A DNA stretch of 64,000 nucleotides from Bradyrhizobium sp. AZCC 1610 (GTDB lineage Bacteria > Pseudomonadota > Alphaproteobacteria > Rhizobiales > Xanthobacteraceae): NCBI RefSeq assembly GCF_036924515.1, contig NZ_JAZHRR010000001.1, forward strand, positions 124,001 through 188,000, given 5' to 3'. Position 1 is the stretch's first letter; every line of letters starts with the position of its first letter. The position numbers and the translations under genes were made by a program. The notes beneath the pieces are model-generated. The model was not told the DNA's origin and made no database searches. It was given only the letters and a program-made list of their open reading frames with translations. Shown piece after piece: positions 16,571 to 25,262 of this stretch.

Positions 16571-17764
16571 TCACGCCATCTCCAGCGCGGCCTCAAAGTC
16601 CTCGATCAGATCATCGGCATGCTCGAGCCCGGCCGAGAAGCGAATGAAACCTTCGCTGATGCCGAGTTCGGCGCGCGCCTCCGGCGTCAGGCGTTGATGC
16701 GTCGTGGTGGCGGGATGGGTGACGAGGCTCTTGGCGTCGCCGAGATTGTTGGAGATGCGCGAGATCTGCAGCGCGTTGAGGCAGCGGAAGGCGCCGGCCT
16801 TGCCGCCCTTCACTTCGAAGCCGATCAAAGTCGAGCCGGCGCGCATCTGCTTCTTCACCAGCGCGGCCTGCGGATGATCTGATCGCCCGGGATAGATCAG
16901 CCGCGAGATCTTAGGATGCTTGGCGAGCGCGTCCGCCACCTTGGCCGCCGTCTCGGTCTGCGCGCGTACGCGCACCGCCAGCGTCTCCAGCCCCTTCAGC
17001 AGCACCCAGGCATTGAACGGCGACATCGAAGGGCCGGTCTGGCGCATGAAATTATGGATGTGCTCGGCGATGAACGCTTCCGAGGACAGGATGATGCCGC
17101 CGAGGCAGCGGCCCTGGCCGTCGATGTGCTTGGTGGCCGAATAGATCACGACGTCGGCGCCGAGCGACAGCGGGCTCTGCCAGATCGGGGTTGCGAACAC
17201 ATTGTCCACGATCAGCCGCGCGCCGCCCTTGTGCGCGATCTCGGCAATCGCCTGAATGTCCAGCACGTCGAGCGTCGGATTGGTCGGGCTCTCCAGGAAG
17301 CAGGTCCTGGTGTTGGGCTGCATCGCGCGCTTCCACTGGTCGAGGTCGAGGCCGTCGACGAGGGTGGACTGGATGCCGTAACGCGGCAGCAAATCTTCCA
17401 CCACGTAGCGGCAGGAGCCGAACATCGCCTTCGCCGCCACCACGTGGTCGCCGGCTTTCAGCGGCGCGAGGATGGCGGTGGTCACCGCCGCCATGCCGGT
17501 CGCGGTCGCGCGTGCCGCTTCGGCGCCTTCGAGCTCGATCATGCGCCGCTCGAACATCGAGATGTTGGGATTGGAGAAGCGCGAGTAGAGAAAGCCCGGA
17601 TCTTCGCCCTTGAACCGCGCCTCGCATTGCTCGGCGCTGTCGTAGATGAACCCTTGCGTCAGGAACAGCGCTTCGGAGGTCTCTCCGAACTGCGAACGCA
17701 GGGCGCCGGAATGCACCAGCCTGGTTTCGGGACGATAGCGGGTGGTAGCCTTAGTCTCAGACAT
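16571..17764 (-). CDS. metZ: O-succinylhomoserine sulfhydrylase MetZ
   Basis: PLP enzyme making homocysteine from O-succinylhomoserine and sulfide, 397 aa. Cys/Met-metabolism family motifs: YSRFSNPNISMFERRMIELEG (60-80), DNVFATP (187-193) and SATKHIDGQGR with the Schiff-base Lys at 212. GGAGGTCAC places a ribosome site directly ahead of the ATG. The leader of about 150 bases carries a SAM-II riboswitch and alternative hairpins, so methionine-pathway feedback by S-adenosylmethionine is strongly indicated. Confidence 0.95.
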   Translation of the reverse strand: MSETKATTRYRPETRLVHSGALRSQFGETSEALFLTQGFIYDSAEQCEARFKGEDPGFLYSRFSNPNISMFERRMIELEGAEAARATATGMAAVTTAILAPLKAGDHVVAAKAMFGSCRYVVEDLLPRYGIQSTLVDGLDLDQWKRAMQPNTRTCFLESPTNPTLDVLDIQAIAEIAHKGGARLIVDNVFATPIWQSPLSLGADVVIYSATKHIDGQGRCLGGIILSSEAFIAEHIHNFMRQTGPSMSPFNAWVLLKGLETLAVRVRAQTETAAKVADALAKHPKISRLIYPGRSDHPQAALVKKQMRAGSTLIGFEVKGGKAGAFRCLNALQISRISNNLGDAKSLVTHPATTTHQRLTPEARAELGISEGFIRFSAGLEHADDLIEDFEAALEMA

Positions 17765-17798
17765 GTGACCTCCGTCGTGACCACCGGAAAATGGTCAC

Positions 17799-17832
17799 AA
17801 AAAACCGGCCTGGAAAAATTTCCACAGGCCGG
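17799..17832 (-). terminator. Riboswitch-controlled intrinsic terminator of metZ
   Basis: Read on the minus strand, CCGGCCTG (plus 17832-17825) pairs with CAGGCCGG (plus 17812-17805), followed immediately by six U (plus 17804-17799). The upstream arm can instead pair with CAGGCCGGG at plus 17854-17846 that follows the SAM-II aptamer, so the terminator and that hairpin are mutually exclusive. Confidence 0.82.
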
Positions 17833-17852
17833 GATCACACGTGTCCCCGGCC

Positions 17853-17908
17853 TGTTTAGCGACTTATTTAACGTGGCTGCAAGCCGGCCGGCTCAAATCA
17901 CCACGGGA
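17853..17908 (-). ncRNA. SAM-II riboswitch aptamer
   Basis: The minus strand reads CCCGTGGTGATTTG, then a CCGG-rich loop, GCTTGCAGCCACG, TTAAATAAGTCGCTAAA. This matches the SAM-II (metA-type) consensus: CGUGG pairs with CCACG, and the pseudoknot strand AAGUCGCUAA lies at the 3' side. It starts about 10 bases after the -10 element and ends directly at the 5' arm of the antiterminator hairpin. Regulates metZ in cis. Confidence 0.95.
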
Positions 17909-17917
17909 TAAGTCATG

Positions 17918-17946
17918 CTGATATTCGCTTGCGCCCTTTCAGTCAA
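17918..17946 (-). promoter_or_regulatory. Sigma-70 promoter of metZ
   Basis: On the minus strand TTGACT (plus 17946-17941) and TATCAG (plus 17923-17918) are separated by 17 bases. The expected start falls just ahead of the SAM-II aptamer, which supports the assignment. Confidence 0.7.
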
Positions 17947-18036
17947 GCCGGCCTTCGGATAACCCGTGAAAGCCCATATCTATGAGGTCTGGATGACAGT
18001 TGGGCATCCGAAAGGGCCACCTCAGAGGACCGCGCC

Positions 18037-19143
18037 GTGCCGTTCACGCTTCCGCCCGACGCCAACGGAATTCTGCCCGACCGCATGATCGCGGCGATGG
18101 CGGATGCGGGGCTGATCCTGCCGGCCTATCCCTTTGTCGAAAGCCAGATCCAGCCGGCGAGCCTCGATTTGCGGCTGGGCGACATCGCCTACCGGGTGCG
18201 CGCGAGCTTTCTGCCCGGCCCGGGCGCCACCGTCGCCGAGCGCATCGACGAGTTGAAGCTGCACGAGATCGACCTTTCGGACGGCGCGGTGCTGGAGACC
18301 AACTGCGTCTACATCGTGCCGCTGCTGGAAAGCCTCGCGCTGCCGCGGCAGATCGTGGCGGCCGCCAATCCGAAGAGCTCCACCGGGCGGCTCGACGTCT
18401 TCACCCGCGTGATTGCCGACGGCACCCGCCGCTTCGACATGATCGGCGCCGGCTATCACGGCCCGCTCTATGCCGAGATCAGCCCGAAGACGTTTCCGGT
18501 GTTGCTGCGCGAGGGCTCCCGGCTCTCACAGGTGCGCTTCCGCGCCGGAGATGCCGTCCTCAACGCCGACGAACTCGACGCGCTGCACGGCGCCGAGCGG
18601 CTGGTCGATATCGACGATGCGGATTTGGCCAACGGCGTGGCGCTGTCCGTCGATCTCTCCGGCGAGAATACCTCAGGCTTCGTCGGCTACCGCGCCAAGC
18701 GCCACACCGGCGTGGTCGATATCGATCGACGCGGCGGCTATGCGGTCGATGAATTCTGGGAGCCGATCCCGGCACGTCCTGACGGCAGCCTCATCCTCGA
18801 TCCCGGTGAATTCTACATCCTGGCCTCGAAGGAGGCCGTGCAGATCCCGCCGGACTACGCCGCGGAAATGGTGCCGTTCGATCCGCTGGTCGGCGAATTC
18901 CGCGTCCACTATGCGGGATTCTTCGATCCCGGCTTCGGCTACGCCGGTGCCGGCGGGCAGGGCTCGCGCGCCGTGCTCGAAGTGCGCTCGCGCGAGGTGC
19001 CGTTCATCCTCGAGCATGGCCAGATCGTCGGCCGCCTGGTATACGAAAAGATGCTGTCGCGGCCCGACGCCATGTACGGCCAGCGCATCGGCTCGAACTA
19101 CCAGGCGCAGGGCCTGAAGCTCTCCAAGCATTTCCGGGTGTAG
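18037..19143 (+). CDS. dcd: Two-domain dCTP deaminase
   Basis: 2'-deoxycytidine 5'-triphosphate deaminase of the long alphaproteobacterial type, 368 aa, about twice the size of E. coli Dcd (193 aa). The first half (1-185) has the dUTPase-like fold segments IQPASLDLRLGD and ANPKSSTGRLDVFTRVIAD; the second half (about 190-368) repeats the fold with VPFDPLVGEFRVHYAGFFDPGFG. Supplies dUTP for thymidylate synthesis. GTG start with AGAGGA about 9 bases upstream. Divergent from metZ. Confidence 0.88.
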   Translation: MPFTLPPDANGILPDRMIAAMADAGLILPAYPFVESQIQPASLDLRLGDIAYRVRASFLPGPGATVAERIDELKLHEIDLSDGAVLETNCVYIVPLLESLALPRQIVAAANPKSSTGRLDVFTRVIADGTRRFDMIGAGYHGPLYAEISPKTFPVLLREGSRLSQVRFRAGDAVLNADELDALHGAERLVDIDDADLANGVALSVDLSGENTSGFVGYRAKRHTGVVDIDRRGGYAVDEFWEPIPARPDGSLILDPGEFYILASKEAVQIPPDYAAEMVPFDPLVGEFRVHYAGFFDPGFGYAGAGGQGSRAVLEVRSREVPFILEHGQIVGRLVYEKMLSRPDAMYGQRIGSNYQAQGLKLSKHFRV

Positions 19144-19149
19144 CGTGTT

Positions 19150-19280
19150 GCGTCCCGGACGCGGTGCAGCGTGTAACGCTGCTCCGCAGAGCCGGGACCC
19201 AACTTCCTCGGTACGCCAATTCAGCAGGACCCCGGCTCTGCAGCGCATCACTGCGTGCTGCGCTGCGTCCGGGGCACGAG
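19150..19280. repeat. Intergenic palindromic repeat, family A copy 3
   Basis: From GTCCCGGACGCGGTGCAGCG to GCGTCCGGGGCACGAG with internal GCAGAGCCGGGACCC and GACCCCGGCTCTGCAGCGCA arms. Near-identical ends to the copy at 3094-3221. Lies between convergent dcd and the sorbosone-dehydrogenase-like gene. Confidence 0.88.
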
Positions 19281-19289
19281 AACGTCGGC

Positions 19290-20636
19290 CTACCGCGACG
19301 CCGATTTCGCCGCCGGCGTCACGCGCCAGATCGTGTTGCCGACGTCGTCCGCAACCAGCAGCGCGCCCTGCTTGTCGAGCCGCACGCCGACGGGGCGGCC
19401 CTGCGCCTCGCCCTTGTCGTTGAGGAAGCCGGTCAGCACGTCCTGCGGCGCACCCGAAGGCTTGCCGTCCTTGAACGGAACGAAGATCACCTTGTAGCCG
19501 GCGCGGGGCTTGCGATTCCACGAGCCGTGCTGGCCGATGAAGGCGCCGCCTTCCATCTCCGGCGGAAACAGATTGCCGGTGTTGAACGCCAGCCCGAGCG
19601 AAGCCGTATGCGCGCCGAGCGCATAGTCCGGCGCCATCGCTTTCTGCACCATATCCGGCCGTCGCGGCTCGACGCGCGTGTCGACACGATCTCCGAAATA
19701 ACTGTACGGCCAGCCGTAGAACGCGCCGTCCTTCACCGAGGTCATGTAGTCGGGGACAAGATCGTTGCCGAGTTCGTCGCGCTCGTTGACGACGACCCAG
19801 AGTTCGCCGGTCTGCGGATTCCATGCCGGGCCGTTCGGATTGCGCAAGCCGGACGCGAACATGCGCGATTGGCCGCTTGCGCGGTCGACTTCCAGCACGG
19901 CGGCGCGATCCTTCTCGGCGTCCATGCCGTTCTCGCCGATATTGCTGTTGGAGCCGACGGTCGCATACAGCTTGGTGCCGTCCGGACTGGCGGTGAGATC
20001 CTTGGTCCAGTGGTGATTGAGCGTGCCGGCGGGCAGGTCCGCAAGCTTGACGCCGGGAGCGTTGATCTTGGTGTCGCCGGTCGAATAGGGGAATTTCATG
20101 ATCGCATCGGAATTGGCGACATAGAAATCCTCGCCAACCAGCACCATGCCGAACGGCGAGTTCAGGTTGCTGATGAAGGTGCTTCTTGTCTCGGCAACGC
20201 CGTCGCCATCGGCGTCGCGCAACAGCGTGATGCGGTTGGCGCTCGGGACGCCTGCGCCCGCCCGACTCTGCGCCAACCCGTATATGAAGCCCTTGATGCT
20301 CATGCCGCCCTGCTTCGGCGGGGCGTTGCTCTCGGCGACCAGCACGTCGCCGTTCGGCAGCACATAGACCGTGCGCGGATGATCGAGCCCGGTCGCGAAG
20401 GCGGCGACGGTCATGCCATTGGCGGCGATCGGCTTGGCGCCATCGGGCCAGCGGTTGACGGTAGCGATGGCGACCGTCGGGATCCAGGAATGTTCCGGCG
20501 GCGGCAGGTCGGGCGAAGGACCATAACTCTGCGCCACGGTCGCAGTGTCGGTCGCAGTTTCCTTGGGGTCGTTGCAGGCGGCCAGCGGCAGCGCCAGCGC
20601 GCCGACGCACAGGGCGAGGTGGATGTTTTTGCGCAT
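19290..20636 (-). CDS. Sorbosone-dehydrogenase-family beta-propeller lipoprotein
   Basis: 448 aa. The N-terminus is a lipoprotein signal with lipobox LAAC (Cys at 21). The rest is a six-bladed beta-propeller of the sorbosone/soluble glucose dehydrogenase (GDH-like) family, with conserved [58 protein letters not shown] and [18 protein letters not shown]-dependent sugar oxidation is known for relatives, but substrate and PQQ use are not deducible. Probably anchored on the periplasmic side. Confidence 0.85.
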   Translation of the reverse strand: MRKNIHLALCVGALALPLAACNDPKETATDTATVAQSYGPSPDLPPPEHSWIPTVAIATVNRWPDGAKPIAANGMTVAAFATGLDHPRTVYVLPNGDVLVAESNAPPKQGGMSIKGFIYGLAQSRAGAGVPSANRITLLRDADGDGVAETRSTFISNLNSPFGMVLVGEDFYVANSDAIMKFPYSTGDTKINAPGVKLADLPAGTLNHHWTKDLTASPDGTKLYATVGSNSNIGENGMDAEKDRAAVLEVDRASGQSRMFASGLRNPNGPAWNPQTGELWVVVNERDELGNDLVPDYMTSVKDGAFYGWPYSYFGDRVDTRVEPRRPDMVQKAMAPDYALGAHTASLGLAFNTGNLFPPEMEGGAFIGQHGSWNRKPRAGYKVIFVPFKDGKPSGAPQDVLTGFLNDKGEAQGRPVGVRLDKQGALLVADDVGNTIWRVTPAAKSASR

Positions 20637-20844
20637 GGCAGCGCTCCCAGAGGGATCTTGCCATTACCAATGCGATGCGCGCCTGAACGTTCTCGACCCG
20701 GCATGAATTCCCCGTGAACCCGTCCGAAATGGCGGCCCACCTGCAATCCCGCAGGCCCCCATTGCGCCGGGCGCACGTGGAATCACCCCCCGCCGTGCTA
20801 GGAAGCGGCGCGGCGTGGCCCCAAGTCCGCGCGCGGGAGCAGAA

Positions 20845-22287
20845 ATGTCCGATATCGGCGTTGCCGAAATTCCCGTCGACGAGAAGGAACGCCCGCTTCC
20901 GCCGCCAGAAGCGCCGGCGAAGAACGCGCTGCTGGACGGCCCGATCCTGCGCACGCTGCTGTGGCTCGCCTGGCCGAACGTGATCGCGCTGACCGCGGGC
21001 ACCTGTGTCGTGATCGCCGAGACCTCCTATATCGGCCGGCTGGGCGTGGAATCGCTGGCGGCGATGGCGCTGGTGTTTCCGATCGTGATCCTGACCATGA
21101 CCATGTCGGGCGGCGCCATGGGCGGCGGCGTGGCCTCAGCGATTGCGCGCGCGCTCGGCGCCGGTGATATCGACCGCGCCTCGACCCTGGCCGCGCATGC
21201 GCTGCTGATCGGCCTCTGCTTCGGGCTTGTATTCATGCTGGGCATGCTGATCTTCGGGCCAAAGCTTCTGGAACTGCTCGGCGGACGCGGCAATGTGCTG
21301 ACGCAGGCGGTGGCTTATACGCAGATCTTCTTCGGTGGCGCCGTGGTGCCGTGGCTGATGAACACGATGTCCGGCATTTTGCGCGGCACCGGCAACATGA
21401 AGCTGCCGTCGTTAATGATGCTCTCGTCGGCCATTTGCCAGATCATTCTCGGCGGCACGCTGGGCTTGGGCCTCGGCCCGATCCCGCAATTCGGCATGCG
21501 CGGCGTCGCGGCGGGCTCGCTGATCGCCTATCTGATCAGCATCTCCGTGATGTCCTGGTATCTGTTCTCGGGCCGCGCGCGCGTCATTCCAAAAATCCGC
21601 GGCCTTCGGATTCGCATGCCGATGTTCATCGATATCCTCAAGGTCGGCGCCATCGCCTGCTTCTCGCCGCTGCAGTCGGTGCTGACCATCAGCATCTTCA
21701 CCTACATGCTGGCGAGTTTCGGTACCGAAATCCTCGCCGGCTACGGCATCGGTGCGCGGCTCGAATTCATGCTGACCTCGATCGCATTCGCCGTCGGCAT
21801 CGCTTCGGTGCCGATGGTCGGCATGGCGGTCGGTGCGCAGCGCATCGCGCGGGCCCGCAAGATCGCCTGGACGGCGGGGCTCGTCGCATTCGTCTCAGTC
21901 GGCGCGGTCGCGAGCTTCATTGCTGTATTCCCCGATATCTGGGTCAATCTCTTCACCGACGATGCGAGCGTGCGCGCCGCCAGTCGCCAGTATCTGTCGA
22001 CGGCTGCTCCCATGTATGCGTTCATCGGACTTGCCACGACGTCCTATTTTTCGTCGCAGGGCGCAGCCAAGGTGATCGGCCCGGTGCTGGCGCAGACCGC
22101 ACGGTTGTTGTTTATCGGCGCGGGAGGGTGGTGGCTGTCGACGCATGACGCGACCGCACTGGACTTCTTCAAGCTGGCGGCGGCGTCTATGGTGCTGCTC
22201 GGCGTGCTGTCATGCGTCAGCGTGATGTTGACCCGATGGGGACCGAGGCCGCGGCCCGCGCCCGCTGTGCGGCCGGCGCTGTCGTAA
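20845..22287 (+). CDS. MATE-family efflux transporter
   Basis: 480-aa multidrug/toxin extrusion family protein with twelve predicted membrane segments in two homologous halves (about 30-250 and 255-465). NorM/DinF-type features include AWPNVIALTAGTCVVIAETSYIGRLG at the first helix and RGTGNMKLPSLMML in the first half. The ATG at 20845 has GGGAGC 5 bases upstream; an earlier in-frame ATG at 20815 lacks a good site. A family F repeat follows. Substrate unknown. Confidence 0.88.
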   Translation: MSDIGVAEIPVDEKERPLPPPEAPAKNALLDGPILRTLLWLAWPNVIALTAGTCVVIAETSYIGRLGVESLAAMALVFPIVILTMTMSGGAMGGGVASAIARALGAGDIDRASTLAAHALLIGLCFGLVFMLGMLIFGPKLLELLGGRGNVLTQAVAYTQIFFGGAVVPWLMNTMSGILRGTGNMKLPSLMMLSSAICQIILGGTLGLGLGPIPQFGMRGVAAGSLIAYLISISVMSWYLFSGRARVIPKIRGLRIRMPMFIDILKVGAIACFSPLQSVLTISIFTYMLASFGTEILAGYGIGARLEFMLTSIAFAVGIASVPMVGMAVGAQRIARARKIAWTAGLVAFVSVGAVASFIAVFPDIWVNLFTDDASVRAASRQYLSTAAPMYAFIGLATTSYFSSQGAAKVIGPVLAQTARLLFIGAGGWWLSTHDATALDFFKLAAASMVLLGVLSCVSVMLTRWGPRPRPAPAVRPALS

Positions 22288-22291
22288 CGGC

Positions 22292-22373
22292 TGTCATTCC
22301 GGGATGGTGCGCAGCACCAGACCCGGAATCTCGAGATTCGGGGTTCGATGCTATGCATCGCCCCGGAATGACA
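22292..22373. repeat. Intergenic palindromic repeat, family F
   Basis: Arms TGTCATTCCGGG and CCCCGGAATGACA enclose GATGGTGCGCAGCACCAGA and ATCTCGAGATT. Single copy in this window, but the architecture matches the other families. Between convergent genes. Confidence 0.8.
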
Positions 22374-22383
22374 AGGTCGCGAA

Positions 22384-22833
22384 CTACCGCCGCGTGCGTC
22401 GCCGGCCGTGACGGTCGCCACTGACATTGGCCATGCGCATCAGTTGCGGGACCATGCTCATCAGCTCGCCGCCACCTCCGCTGCCGAGCACGCCCATGAA
22501 ATCTCCGCCGCCGATGCTGCCGAAATTCATGCCGCCGGCGCTCACGCCGTTACCCTCGGGCACATAACCGCTGCCGAAGCCGCCGGGGATTCCGCCGCCG
22601 CCTTCCATCATGCGGCTCATCATCGGGCCCATGGTCTGCATCATCATGGCGAAGCGGCGCTTGCCCATCTTTGCCTTCATCATTTCCAGCATCGGCGCCA
22701 TCTGCGTCATCATGTCTTCGCCGCCGCCTCCGCCACTGATGCCGGCGAATTGCGCCTTGGCCGGCATCGAGGTCAGGGTGAACAGCAAAAGCAGCGTGGC
22801 TGCGTGGCAGACGACCTTGTCAGCTCCCGTCAT
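22384..22833 (-). CDS. Secreted Met/Gly-rich protein of unknown function
   Basis: 149 aa with a signal peptide ending near AKA (27). The mature protein has a block of residues 41-76 with 15 methionines (pattern MM-x2-M-x2-M-x2-MM ... MMM), flanked by glycine-rich stretches (35-39, 78-90, 100-125). The tail is basic (HGRRRTRR). Methionine clusters in periplasmic proteins often bind Cu(I), but no known family was recognised. Gene is isolated between a repeat and the DUF1579-like gene. Confidence 0.72.
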   Translation of the reverse strand: MTGADKVVCHAATLLLLFTLTSMPAKAQFAGISGGGGGEDMMTQMAPMLEMMKAKMGKRRFAMMMQTMGPMMSRMMEGGGGIPGGFGSGYVPEGNGVSAGGMNFGSIGGGDFMGVLGSGGGGELMSMVPQLMRMANVSGDRHGRRRTRR

Positions 22834-22931
22834 GGTTCGGACTCCTCATGCGCTGATAGCCGCGGGCGCGGCGCCATTCGGACGCACGCGCCGAGGCTAG
22901 GAGCGCACGGGGAGCCTATCTGTGAGAAAGA

Positions 22932-23462
22932 TCACGCTTCCCTGCGGCGGGCGGTGAACTCGGTGATGACACGCCATGTTGCGCCGTTGTCGGCCGAGAC
23001 TTCGCCGCGCCAGAGGAACGAATCGGCGGTGATGTCTGCAAAACTCCAGCGCGCCAGTTGGCCGTCTGGCCGCGTGCCCAACTGCACAATGTCGCGGCCT
23101 TCTGCACGGCCGATCATCTGCAGGAAATTCCGCGTCACCGGGTCGGTCCACTGGATGCGCCAGGCGTCGATATCGGGATCGTAGACCCGCAGCGTGGTGC
23201 CGTACGAGTTGAAATTGGCCGCGGCATCGCCGTGCCGCAGTTCGCCGCGGGGCGGCACGATCCAGACATCCTGGATCGCGCGCCCCTCCAGCGCCCAGCC
23301 AAAATGCCATTCGCCGGCGCGGCGGCGCTCCGTGCCATCTTCGGAAAATTGCCTGACATCGAGATCCCATGAGCCGACGAAGCGGCCGTAGAGATCCATC
23401 CTGCCGGCGCGGTCGGCCGAGGGGCCGTCCGCGCCGAGGGCGTCTAGAAACGCAGAGGTCAT
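22932..23462 (-). CDS. DUF1579-like protein
   Basis: 176-aa cytoplasmic protein with a lipocalin-like beta pattern: DLYGRFVGSWDLDVRQF, GEWHFGWALEGRAIQDVW and YGTTLRVYDPDIDAWRIQW, as in DUF1579-type proteins. Function unknown. The ATG at 23462 overlaps the stop of the SRPBCC gene (ATGA), so both are probably one operon; a longer frame upstream is a shadow of that gene. Confidence 0.7.
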   Translation of the reverse strand: MTSAFLDALGADGPSADRAGRMDLYGRFVGSWDLDVRQFSEDGTERRRAGEWHFGWALEGRAIQDVWIVPPRGELRHGDAAANFNSYGTTLRVYDPDIDAWRIQWTDPVTRNFLQMIGRAEGRDIVQLGTRPDGQLARWSFADITADSFLWRGEVSADNGATWRVITEFTARRREA

Positions 23463-23860
23463 GCGGCGCTCCGTCCCAATGCTTTTTGCATGGCGAGGAG
23501 GCCCAGATCCATCTGCGCGTTCATGTAGGGCGCGATCTCGTTGGGCAGCACGTCGGCGATCCACACAAAGCGGGTGCGGCCATCGCTTTCGGCAAAAACC
23601 TGTGCCGAGGCACTGTGCTGCTTGATACGTTCGCTGACGATGGCGTAGACCAGCCGCCGCTTCTTGTCGTCGCAATCGACCAGGATCTCGCGCGCCACCG
23701 TGCCGTTCGAAAACGTAACGATGCGCGCGTCGCCGTCGAGCTTGGTGTCGGTCACGAAGCCGGGCACCAGCCGCGTATGCAGCGCGCCGAAATCGCGCAG
23801 CGCGTCCCAGACGTGATCGGGGGAGGCGTCGATGAGGATTTCTTTTTGGATGGAGGCCAT
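23459..23860 (-). CDS. SRPBCC-family (START-like) protein
   Basis: 133 aa, polyketide cyclase/START-like fold: it opens with SIQKEILIDASPDHVWDALRDFG and contains GDARIVTFSNG and RRLVYAIVSE. Such proteins bind hydrophobic ligands; the ligand is unknown. Overlaps the downstream DUF1579-like gene by 4 bases. Confidence 0.85.
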   Translation of the reverse strand: MASIQKEILIDASPDHVWDALRDFGALHTRLVPGFVTDTKLDGDARIVTFSNGTVAREILVDCDDKKRRLVYAIVSERIKQHSASAQVFAESDGRTRFVWIADVLPNEIAPYMNAQMDLGLLAMQKALGRSAA

Positions 23861-23896
23861 GGGTCTAATCCGTTGCTATTAGAGGGTGTTTGAAGT

Positions 23897-23981
23897 CGTC
23901 ATGGCGAGGAGCGAAGCGACGAAGCAATCCATGCTTCCGTTGCGGCGGTATGGATTGCTTCGCTTCGCTCGCAATGACGGT
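23897..23981. repeat. Intergenic palindromic repeat, family E copy 2
   Basis: GTCATGGCGAGGAGCGAAGC and GCTTCGCTCGCAATGAC arms enclose GAAGCAATCCATGC and GGATTGCTTCG. Homologous to 12686-12769. It ends about 20 bases from the VOC gene stop. Confidence 0.88.
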
Positions 23982-23999
23982 GGGTGGGCAAGCGCCGCG

Positions 24000-24359
24000 T
24001 CACGTGCACACCGCTTCGACATTGTTGCCGTCGGGATCGATCAGGAACGCCGCAAAGTAGGTCGGGCTGTAATCCGCCCGCGGCCCGGCGCCGCCGTTGT
24101 CGCGGCCGCCGGCTTTCAGGCCTTCGGCATGGAATTGCTTGATCGCCGCGTGATCCTTGGCGCGGAACGCGACATGCGCGGCCGAGCCCGCCGATCCCTT
24201 GTGCAGATGCAGCCAGAGCGCTGGTGCGCCCTTCGGGCCAAAACCCGCGCCGGAATCGTCGCGCGAGCACAGCACAAAGCCGAGCGGCGCGAGCGCTGCC
24301 GTATAGAAGCGCACGCTGGCGTCGAGATTGCCGACGCGTAATCCGATGTGGTCGTACAT
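24000..24359 (-). CDS. VOC-family (glyoxalase-like) protein
   Basis: 119 aa, vicinal-oxygen-chelate fold: MYDHIGLRVGNLDASVRFYTAALAPLG at the start with metal-ligand His4, AAHVAFRA near 65 with a second His and a C-terminal DPDGNNVEAVC. Substrate unknown; relatives are dioxygenases or resistance proteins. Same strand as the AraC and ogt genes upstream. Confidence 0.85.
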   Translation of the reverse strand: MYDHIGLRVGNLDASVRFYTAALAPLGFVLCSRDDSGAGFGPKGAPALWLHLHKGSAGSAAHVAFRAKDHAAIKQFHAEGLKAGGRDNGGAGPRADYSPTYFAAFLIDPDGNNVEAVCT

Positions 24360-24411
24360 GAGTTTCTCCAGTCATAAGCGCGCGAAGTCGCGCGGCCTGG
24401 AGAAAGCCTAG

Positions 24412-25256
24412 CTAGTGGAGGGCCAGCCGTTCTTGGAAAATCTTGCGCTTGCCCCGCGAGGCCTGGCGGAACTTCAGCGGCGAGGCGCCGGCGGCTCGGC
24501 CAAACGTGCGCACGAAATTGGAGAGGTCTGCGAAGCCGACGTCATAGGCGATATCGGTGACCGGGCTGTCGTCGTCGGCCAGCCGCCGCGCAGCATGGCG
24601 CAGCCGCGAGCGCACCAGATATTGGTGCGGGGTGACGCCGAGCACCTCCGAGAACAGCCGCAGGAAATGGAACGGGCTGATGCCGGCTTGGGCAGCGGCA
24701 TCTTCCAGGTTGATCTGGTGGTGCGAGTTTGCATCGATCCACAGCGCGGTCTCCACCGCACGGCGGCGGTCGCGCGCAGCATCAGGGCCGGATTTGCGCG
24801 GCTTGCCGGAAACCACTTCGACAAAACGGCTCGCCAACACCTGACCGATTTCGTCGAGGCCGATGTCGCTGCTGCCATCTGCTGCCGTCTGCGCCAGTTC
24901 CCCGAGCACCACGAGTTCCGGCAGCGGTGGCACGGCGCCGACCTGCCACGGGGCTCCGCTGTCGCCGATCGCTTCCACCAGTTCGCGCGCGCAAGGAAGA
25001 ACGACAGGCACTCGTCGCCGCAGACATGCTCGTGCGTGCAGGTATATTCATCGCCGGGATGGCCGATCAGCACCGATCCTGCCACCAGTTCGCTGAACTT
25101 GCCGCGGCAATGCAGGCCGAAACTGCCCTTGCGAACATAGGAGATCGAATAGCGGCTATGCTGCTCCGCAAATGGCTTGTCGCCGGGCCCCGCGGTGCAG
25201 CGAAAGTCGGAAACGGAAATGGATTTGCGTTCGAGAAGCGTGGTCGCGGTCATCAC
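24412..25256 (-). pseudogene. AraC-family regulator split by a frameshift
   Basis: The N-terminal cupin part (starts MMTATTLLERKS, contains YSISYVRKGSFGLHCRGK and [15 protein letters not shown]) lies in one frame; the rest, including [10 protein letters not shown] and two helix-turn-helix motifs ([21 protein letters not shown] and [20 protein letters not shown]), lies in another. The frames join at a GCGCGCGCG tract (24984-24992), where removing two bases restores one protein of about 280 aa. It may be a sequencing error, a fresh pseudogene or slippage at the tract. It follows ogt by 6 bases, hence probable co-transcription. Confidence 0.8.
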
Positions 25257-25262
25257 ACAGAT

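Noticed and set aside
16916..17911. 331-codon plus-strand frame opposite metZ
   Set aside because: Antisense shadow running into the riboswitch region.
18673..20670. 665-codon minus-strand frame across dcd and the sorbosone-dehydrogenase-like gene
   Set aside because: Spans two real genes on different strands and a repeat; composition is typical of a shadow frame.
19164..20717. 517-codon plus-strand frame opposite the sorbosone-dehydrogenase-like gene
   Set aside because: Long antisense shadow caused by high third-position GC; translation is Arg/Ala/Gly/His-rich with no domain, while the minus strand has a clear lipoprotein and propeller motifs.
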